Assembly (NCBI GenBank): GCA_039654915.1
Contig: CM077594.1
Location: forward strand, 12,180,001-12,244,000
Direction: 5' to 3'
DNA: 64,000 nucleotides
DNA from: Aquilaria yunnanensis
Lineage: Eukaryota; Streptophyta; Magnoliopsida; Malvales; Thymelaeaceae
Numbering within the stretch: the first letter of the stretch is position 1; each line of letters begins with the position of its first letter. This document shows positions 56,952 through 64,000 of this stretch, piece after piece. The notes below the pieces were generated by a model. That model saw only the letters and a list, made by a program, of their open reading frames with translations, made no database searches and was not told where the DNA came from. Position numbers and translations under genes: made by a program.

Positions 56952-59359
56952 ATGCCTATTCCCGAAAGCTGGCAACCTCTTTTGTCTCACCCTTGCTGCA
57001 CCACTTCTAAAAAATTAAAAAGATGGAAGACCAAATTCTTTCTTCCCTTGTATGCCATTACAAGGTTGCCACGCTTTGACCAGTTTAGCGTTTCAAACCG
57101 TGGCGACGAGGTTACCGTTTTCCGAGCCCAACTGAAGGCCGGACTTCGGTACCCTCCTCCGAAGATGATTTGCGACTTTTGCCAATTCCATGGCATTGCC
57201 GTAAATCAGCTTCCGCCGAACTTGTACGGCTACTTCAACGCCTTCCTCTATATGTGCGGCATTTTCAAAATAGAGCCCCACTTTATTCTTTTCTTGCAGT
57301 ACTATAAGCTCTTTGTGGTCCCGAAGGGTGGCTTTTACTTCATGCTACCTCGGGGATCAGGGAGCAAAAAGTATATGTTCACCTTTGCCACCAAGGACAG
57401 CTGGCAAGGGTGGCAACAAAAGTTTTTCTTTCTAAAGATGGAGAAGGCCTGGTCGCACGTCCTGACCAAGTGGGCTCGGGGAAGGCTGGAGATGGACGTC
57501 GTTGATCCGAGGATAATGCTGACTCCTAAGTTGGCACCCATATTCGCGGACTTCGACAAATGGATCCAAGCAGTCTCCGACTGGGATTCCGAGGTCTCTT
57601 CGCGCTCCCTTTACCCCTTTCCCATCAATTGGAAACTGATGACCGAGGAGGTTCTTCGGGAACTAGGGGTGGTGAAGAAGCACAAGACGGACCTCGGGAT
57701 GCTGGCTCCTGCTATCGCTGGGAAAGACTCTTGGTTGGTGCAACTCCTTAGGGAGGAAGTCACTTATGAGTCCTTTTTTGAAAGTAAGTTATCCCAGGAT
57801 TCTTTTGTTATAGTTTTACCTTGGACTCACACTGATGTTTTCTTTCTTTTTCAGAGATGGGCGACGACTCCGCTGCCTACTACAAGTCCCTTTTCCTCGG
57901 TCAAGCCGAGAAAGGCGAGTAGATGAAGAAGGCCATCTCCCGAAGGAAGAAATCATCTGGGGCTGGCCCATCGGTGGCCAAACGGGCAAAGAAAGACGTG
58001 CCTCCTCCTCAGGCCGAAATCCCTGAGGAGGCGCGCGAAGAGTCGGATGCTGCTGCTGCTGCTCCGCCGGCCGAGGTTGCCGCTGCTGCCCTTTCCCGGA
58101 ATCCCTCTTCCTCGGCGGCTCTTCTGGACACCTTGGTGGAAGTCCCTTCTGCCGAGGAGCGTCGTAAGAGTAAAGGTAAGGAGATTCCTGCCGAGGAGGT
58201 CCGGGACTCCAATGATGACATCGCGGAGGTGCCGCCAGGTTCGTTTTCTTAGACAAGTTGTGGTACCTTTATTTCTTTAAGGGTTCCTTGTCTTGATAAA
58301 TTTCTTGCTTTGCCGTGCAGGGGAGCTGCTACTCCCGAATTGGGCAGCCGAGCACGCCCGAAAACGGGCTCTTCGGGATGCCCATGTCCCGAAGGGGAAG
58401 ATCCCGAGGGAGCCATTTTGTTCGTTTACGGAGGACATGAATTTGTACTCCAGCGACTGCCCGTATATGGCCAACCAAATCTCGAGGGGGATCCTCATCA
58501 AGGCCTTCTTCAGGGCCGTTTCTGAAGCGTGCCCGAACGATGAGTCCCTCGCTGCCAAGGTTTCCGAGCACGCTGCCCAGGTATTCTTCAGGCCTTTGTT
58601 TTGCTTCCCCTTGATTTCTTCTAAGTGTTTGGCCCACTTTTTGCCTTACTAACTTTTGCTCTTACTTCTTTGCAGCTGCTGGGGTACACCGGCCTCCTCA
58701 GGGTCCTGGTGGCAAAGGAAGCGGCGTTCCGAGTCTCGGCCTTAGATCTCATAGAAAAATCTAAGGCCAAGTGCTCTGAATTGGCCACCAAGAACACGGA
58801 GATGGCTGAAGCTGCGAAGATGGAGGTTGCTGCTATTCGGGAGGAGTTCGCGAAGGAGAAGGAAGAACTTTTGAAGGACTCCTCCCAGAAGATTTCTGAC
58901 CTCGGTGCTAAGGTGGCGGAGCTGACCTCGGCGAACAAATCATATCAAAAGGAGAAGTCAGATTCTGAGGCTCTCCTGGCGAAGGTGCTTGCCGAGAAGG
59001 CCAAGCTCCAGGCTGAGGTCGAGTCTTTGAAGAAGGAGCCAAAGAAGAAGACGAAGGCACTGAGGAAGGAGATTGCCTATCTGGAGAGCGAACGTGATGA
59101 GCTGGCGGTCGAGAAGAAGAAAGCCGATGAAATGACCAAGGTCGGTTTTCAAGATGGCTTCTACCTCGCTCGTCACCAAGTGCTTCAGAGGTTCCCAAAT
59201 CTGGACCTCTCTTTCTTGGAGGCCCTAAACATTCCAGAGGGGCCTCGGTGGTCTTGGTCGAAAATCGAACACCTGAACTTGCCCCTTTCTTTCCCGACGC
59301 CGAAGGTGGTGGAAAAGGACGCAGGAGCTGGTGGCTCCCGAGATGCCGAGATTCCTTAG
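56952..59359 (+). pseudogene. Element D antisense gene (aORF), four exons, nearly intact
   Basis: Exons 56952-57783, 57855-58238, 58321-58580 and 58676-59359; introns 71, 82 and 95 nt with GTAAGT...TTTTTCAG, GTTCGT...GTGCAG and GTATTC...TTTGCAG. The joined length is 2160 nt (719 codons plus stop) with intron phases 1, 1 and 0. Exon 1: MPIPESW, Transposase_28-like domain (LKAGLRYPPPKMICDFCQFH, GGFYFMLPRGSGSKKYMF). Exon 2: basic SRRKKSSGAGPSVAKRAKK, then acidic/Ala-rich. Exon 3: LPNWAAEHARKRALRDAHVP. Exon 4: coiled coil of about 130 residues and a WSWSK tail. One lesion seen: TAG at 57920-57922. AATAAA follows near 59434. Confidence 0.85.
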
Positions 59360-59786
59360 TTTGTTTTAGGGTCCTTTGCCTTCTTGTTTTTCTTCTTTTG
59401 GTGAGCTTTCTTCTTTGTAAGCATATCCATCTCAATAAAGACTCTTTCTTAAAAATTTTGGCTAAGTCTTTTTGTAAGTTTTTTCTTTTTCCATTGTCCC
59501 GAACATGTTCGCTCAAGAGACTTCGGAGAATACGGCGATCTTCTTCGCGAAATTTCGACTTGTACAACTTATGCTCAAGAATTTTGGCTAAGTCTTTTGC
59601 GAGATTTTTCATTTCCCATTGTTCCGAACACATTTGCTCAAGGGACTTCGGAAAATCATATCTTCGCCTATGTCAACGGTTACCTTTGTGAAATTCAGAC
59701 TTGTATAACTCATGCTCAAGATTTTTGGCTAAGGAACTTTTGTACTTAGAAATTTTTCTGTACAATACAATCTTCTCACCGAAATC
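59360..59786 (-). other. Element D 3' non-coding stretch with two to three repeat units
   Basis: Contains TCCCGAACATGTTCGCTCAAGAGACTTCGG (near 59497-59527) and a second unit near 59618-59650, the same repeat as in C and F. AATAAA on the + strand near 59434 serves the antisense gene. Confidence 0.75.
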
Positions 59787-60949
59787 TTAAGCATAGAATT
59801 TTCTCAAGGCGTCCGAATGCCATGTATTTTTCAACTCTATGCCTCCGGCATCGCCGAGCTTGTAAACCCCTTTCGCACTTCGGCAAGTACCAGATAAGGT
59901 CCTTCCCAATTTGCGCGAAGTACCCCATGGGATGGCCTTCGGGGTCCAAATTCAGCCTTTTGGAGAACGAGGTCTCATTTCTTTATTCCTTTTGGCTTGG
60001 CGCGCAAGTTTATAGCCGCGGCCACTCTTTGCTGAAAAGCTTTTCTCCTCAGCTCGGCTATTTCTCTATGTTCGCCGACGAGGTCAAGCTTGGTTCTCAG
60101 GCCGAGGTCATTTACCCTTTCATCGAACACTTGCACTCACACCGATGGCTGCACTACCTCGACTGGGATGACAGCCTCTGTACCGAAAACAAGTGAAAAA
60201 GGTGTTTCCCCTGTGGCTCTTCGGGGTGTTGTTCGGTAGCTCCATAACACACTTGGGAGCTCTCCCGGCCATTTCCCTTTCGCTTCCCCCAGTCTCTTTT
60301 TCAGACCATCTTTGATAGTCCTGTTGGATACTTCTACTTGCCCATTGCTTTGGGGGTGAGCTACTGGGGCGAAGTGCATTTTTATTCCGAGGTTGTTGAT
60401 AAATTCTTGGAACCCTTTGTCTGTAAACTGGGACCCATTGTCGGCTACTAGTACCCTCGGTATGCCAAATCTGCATACAATGTTCTTCCATACGAACTTT
60501 CGCATATCTTTTGGCAAGATAGTCGCCAAAGGTTCCGCCTCGACCCATTTAGAGAAATAGTCTACTGCAACTACGCAGAACTTTACGCCTCCAGGCACTG
60601 TTGGGAGCGGCCCAATGAGGTCTATGCCCCAAACTGCGAAGGGCCAGGGATAGTTAGCCGAAGTTACCATTCCCGAGGGTGTCCTCTGGATACTCGCGTG
60701 TCTTTGGCAATTACCACATTTTCGGACGAACTGTCTAGCGTCATTTATTAGAGTAGGCCAAAAGTATCCTTGCCGAAGTATTACTGCTGCGAGGGCGTCA
60801 GTTCCAATGTGCGAACCACAAGCGCCTTTGTGAACTTCTTTGAGGATCATTTCAGTATCCTCTTCGCCAACACACCTCTGCAATGGATTTGTATATCCCT
60901 GCCGATATAATTCTTCGCCAATGAGGAAAAATCAATCGGAGCGTCTTCG
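59787..60949 (-). pseudogene. Element D integrase
   Basis: Zinc-binding region (about 60690-60830: HKGACGSHIGTDAL, CGNCQRH) and DDE core (WGIDLIGPLP, VLVADNGSQF, NGQVEVSNRTIKDGLKKRL, all three acidic residues kept) are open in 60137-60883. TGA near 60136 (CGA in relatives) and a TGA near 60931 flank it. The C-terminal domain reaches the ancestral TAA at 59787-59789. Confidence 0.9.
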
Positions 60950-62953
60950 AACTTTTGCAGCTTCGTGGGGTTTTTCGGGGAGCGCATTGGTTGCGAGATA
61001 TCTTTTTATTGGGTCTTTCCAGCCTTTTTCTGAAGTTACTATGCTCAGCACTGTGATGCTCGGTTGATTTAGCACCTCGGTGCATGTTTTTGATTTCGCC
61101 AAGCAGTCTGCTTCGGCGTTATCTCGTCGAGGTACGTTTTCGATTCGTACGGTGTCGAACTCTCGAATGAGCTCTGCTACCAGTTCATGGTATTTTTCCA
61201 AGGTCGGGTCCTTCGCCCCATAATCCCCTACTATTTGCCGAACTACTAGCTGGGAATCGCTGTAGGCTTTTAAGTTTCTTACACCAATTTTCCTGGCTAG
61301 GCGCAATCCTGCTATGAGGGCTTCATACTCGGCGACATTATTGGTGACGTTGAAGCTGAACTTGATGGCCTTCATTACTTCTAGACCTTCGGGACCTCTG
61401 ATAATTACCCCAGCGCCCTGGTGTTCGGACCCCGAGGCTCCGTCAACATACAAAGTCCATTCTGGCTCACCTTCGCTGGGCTCCGGATGGCTGTCCTCGG
61501 CGATGGGCACTTCGGCAATGAAGTCTACCAGGGCCTGAGCTTTTATGGCTTTCCGAGGTTTATAAGTAATATCGTGTTCGCCAAGCTCTATGCACCATTT
61601 GGAGAGCCTTCCTGAATGATCAACTTTTCTCATGACATCCCGCAGGAGTAGACTGCTTCGGACGATGATAAGGTGAGCCTGAAAATATGGTCGTAGCCTC
61701 CTTCCTACTAGCACCAAGGCATATATAGTTTTTTGCAGCAAAAGATACCTGACTTCGGCACTGTGCAGCGACTTGCTTACATAATAGACTGACCATTGCT
61801 TCGGCCCTTCCTCTTTTACGAGGACCGAGCTTACTGCTTTTTCTGTGACGGCGAGGTATAATACGAGGGGCTCTCCCTCGCGAGGCTATCGCAAAGTTGG
61901 CAGACGTGCTAAGTAGATTTTGACTTCTTCCCAGGCCTTTTGGCAGTCTTCGTTCCAAGGATGATCGTCATTTTCGAGGTTGCCCTCCTTTTTTGCTGCC
62001 TTAGTGAGGACTTTGAAGAATGCTCGGCACCGATCTCCATATCTGAAAATAAACCTACTAAGAGAGGTTATCCTTCCAGTGAGTCTTGCACATCTTTTAT
62101 TGTAACGGGAGTTCAGAATTCGAGTATAGCCCTGATTTTCTCCGGGTTAGCATCAATGCCACTTTCTGATACCATGTACCCAAGAAACTTTCCCGAGGTC
62201 ACTCCGAAGATGCACTTTTCGGGATTAAGGCGGATCCCGAAGGTTCTGAGCTGGTGGAACGTTTCCTTTAGATCTGCGACATGGTCGTTAGACAGCTTGC
62301 TCTTAACTATCATGTTGTCGACGTAGACTTCCATGTTTCTCCCTATTTGGTCACTGAAGACCTTACTCATCAACCTCTGGTAAATGGCTCCTGCATTTTT
62401 TAGCCCGAAGGGCATCTTGATGTAACAATATGTTCCACCTTCGGTGATGAAGGCGGTTTTTTCCTCGTCTTCGGGGTCCATCCTTATTTGATGATACCCA
62501 CTGAAAGCATCGAGGAAAGTTAGGAGCCTGTATTCGGCAGTTGAGTCTACCAATCGGTCTATTGGGGGGAGAGGGTATGAATCCTTTGGGCAAGCATCGT
62601 TCAAGTTTCTGAAGTCAATGCACATCCGGAGCTTACTGGTCACTTCTTTTGTAGCAATAACCACATTGCTCAACCATTCGAAGTACTTGACCTCCCTGAT
62701 TACATCAGCGTCCAATAAGTGCTGGACTTCGGTTTGGACGAAGTCATTTTTGTGGGCCGAGATGCCCCGTTTCTTTTGCCGGACAGGTTTTGCTTCCGGG
62801 CTTACTTTAAGGCTGTGCTGTACTACGCGAGGACTTACCCCCGGCATATCTTTCGGCGAGTAGGCAAACAAGTCTTTATTCATCAGTAGAAAGGATACAA
62901 GTTTTTTCTTGTCACCTTCGGCCAAATTTTTCCCTATTCGGGTACTTCGGCCT
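60950..62953 (-). pseudogene. Element D reverse transcriptase, RNase H and aRNH
   Basis: RT is open 62113-62925 (IDFRNLNDACPKDSYPLP, FLDAFSGYHQI, MPFGLKNA, and YVDNMIVKS with Asn for the second catalytic Asp). It ends at a TGA (CGA in relatives). Two bases are missing near 62082, shifting the frame. RNase H and aRNH follow in 60932-61741 (LYVDGASGSEHQGAGVII, NNVAEYEALIAGL, VVRQIVGDYGAKD). Upstream of 62925 the linker GRSTRIGKN continues to 62951, where element E begins. Confidence 0.9.
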
Positions 62954-63888
62954 TGATAGCCAAAGGCTATTGCCTCCTCGGTAGTAACTCCGCGCCAGAA
63001 TATTGGCCGAAGAGTCTGACGTCACCCAAGAGAGGATCTTTTTACTGACCTCAGAAGGTGCGAAGTCAAACACTATGAGCTCGAGACTTCGGTAGCTCGT
63101 CAGGAATTCCGAGGACAACACCGTCTCCATCGAGGGGCCAAACTGACCGTCTTCGGGTAAGAGAGCCATCTCTCTGAAGCAAGGGAGAATCTCCCCGAAG
63201 GAAGAGGCCCCAAAGAGGTCTTCCCCGAACAAGAAACACCTGAACAAGGGAATCCCCGAACTATGGGTGTGAGTCCCGAAGAAGGTGTTCATCAAGGGCG
63301 CTCCCAGAACTATGGGATAGATCCCGAATGAGGTGCTCGCACCGAAGGGCGACCTCGCCCAGGGAACCTCGGGAGTACGGTATGAGCATTTAAGGAGCCT
63401 CTGACATGTCGCCTACAAGCCCTACACGTCACATCTGAACGGCGAACTGACACGCCGCAGCCGTCCCAGTCCTGACACAACCTGTCCGGGTCCAGCGCTA
63501 AAAGAGGCTGCAAACAGCTACCTGTCCCCTAGGTCCAAAGAGACAGATCAAATCCGATCGAACACATGTCATGATCTGAACGGACCAGCTACTCCTATAA
63601 ATACTAGGAAATGGGACTGGGCAAAGGATGGGCATTTTTCCTCCCTCTGAGAAAATACAAAACAGGCAAGACACTTGATCCCTTAGTGTTCTTCCTCCAC
63701 TTTCACTCAGAAAACTAACTTGGGCGTCGGAGGGTCCTCCCCGGAAAAGCAAACCGGGGACCTCCTAACCTCTTCTTTGAGCTTTTCAGGCACACTCAGC
63801 TAGGAAACCAGAGCTCCAGGCGCTCGCCTCCTCAGGAAGTCTCTCTGCCTGTCAACATGACAGCAAACGAAGATGCTTCGGGGCATCA
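62954..63888 (+). repeat. Element E 5' LTR (935 bp)
   Basis: TGATAGCCAAAGGCTATTGCC to GGGGCATCA. CGAACACATGTCATG near 63560 replaces the usual ACACGTGTC; TATAAATA near 63596. Two adjacent copies of a CCGAACTATGGG...CCCGAA segment of about 50 bp lie at 63252-63350. CTAACCTC-pyrimidine-CAG ends at 63789. Confidence 0.95.
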
Positions 63889-64000
63889 TTTGGCGCCGTC
63901 TGTGGGAAACTACTCCCAGGTAGCTGTTGTCGAAACTCGGCGTTCGAAGGACAAAGGACTCCCGAAGTCCCCGTCCGTGCCTGAGACCCAACCAGCTACC
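63857..64000 (+). CDS. Element E gag, N-terminal part
   Basis: ATG 63857 inside the LTR. The frame crosses the primer-binding site as GHHLAPSVG and continues YSQVAVVETRRSKDKGLPKSP to the window end without a stop. It aligns with the starts of gag in B and C. Cut by the window edge. Confidence 0.8.
   Translation, partial: MTANEDASGHHLAPSVGNYSQVAVVETRRSKDKGLPKSPSVPETQPAT
63891..63908 (+). other. Element E primer-binding site
   Basis: TGGCGCCGTCTGTGGGAA two bases after the LTR, identical to B. Confidence 0.85.

Larger units (their letters stand above)
55412..64000 (-). mobile_element. Element D: Tat-type Ty3/gypsy, same family as A, minus strand, 5' part outside window
   Basis: 3' LTR 55412-56283, polypurine tract, antisense gene, integrase and RT are present. 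The continuation toward gag and the 5' LTR is cut by element E at 62954. LTR start (TGATAGCCAAAGGGCTATCGCC) and the stem-loop/polypurine region match A. Pol has several C-to-T type nonsense codons and a frameshift. The right end is outside the window, so the end coordinate is the window edge. Confidence 0.9.
62954..64000 (+). mobile_element. Element E: Tat-type Ty3/gypsy inserted in D, 3' part outside window
   Basis: 5' LTR 62954-63888, primer-binding site and the start of gag. It interrupts the protease-RT linker of D in the opposite direction. GGCCT (62949-62953) should be the left target duplication; the right copy is outside the window. Confidence 0.9.

Noticed and set aside
1..64000. tRNA, rRNA or other non-coding RNA genes
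   Set aside because: None seen on reading; only a degenerate B box in the possible SINE.

Overview
This is plant nuclear DNA, from an angiosperm that I cannot name. About three quarters of it is Ty3/gypsy LTR retrotransposons of the Tat/Ogre type, recognised by a second (archaeal-type, aRNH) RNase H between RNase H and integrase, a CHHC gag knuckle and an antisense extra gene. The rest is a decayed pararetrovirus, DNA-transposon remains, AT-rich intergenic DNA and fragments of two plant genes. I saw no intact host gene.

Layout. Bases 1-38871 are a four-level nest. Element A (+; its 5' end lies left of the window) was hit by B (3137-34658, target duplication GCTTC/GGTTC). B was hit by C (11610-32521, duplication GATGC). 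C was hit by F (17885-27928, minus strand, duplication AGATG). Removing the inserts rejoins each host element; removing C restores an 832-nt antisense exon of B with the same length as in element D. A's 3' LTR ends at 38871 against an endogenous caulimovirid-like pararetrovirus (38872 to about 44190, minus strand: linker, coat protein, protease, RT, RNase H, promoter). Bases 44190-50773 are AT-rich, with one Mutator-like MITE at 46449-47014. At 50774 a CACTA transposon terminus begins. It is followed by AT-rich repeats, a TATA box with a CT-rich leader, and exon fragments of NADH-glutamate synthase (52307-53533) and a SERINC/TMS membrane protein (54223-54978). At 55412 element D (minus, same family as A) begins, and element E (+) is inserted in it at 62954. 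Both run off the right edge.

How the elements are built. Each has an LTR of 0.76-1.02 kb (TGAT...ATCA), a primer-binding site TGGCGCCGTCTGTGGGA, then gag, protease, RT, RNase H, aRNH and integrase in one inferred frame. Next comes a variable stretch with tandem repeats. Then, on the opposite strand, there is a four-exon gene (aORF) with its own G-box, TATA box and poly(A) signal. A stem-loop, polypurine tract and 3' LTR close the element. All pol genes and all five aORF copies carry lesions, mostly C-to-T type nonsense changes, so these copies are probably not autonomous. The aORF encodes a Transposase_28-like ('putative gypsy type transposon') domain, a basic nuclear-signal-like region and a long coiled coil. 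This antisense, spliced, self-promoted gene is the most interesting system in the window.
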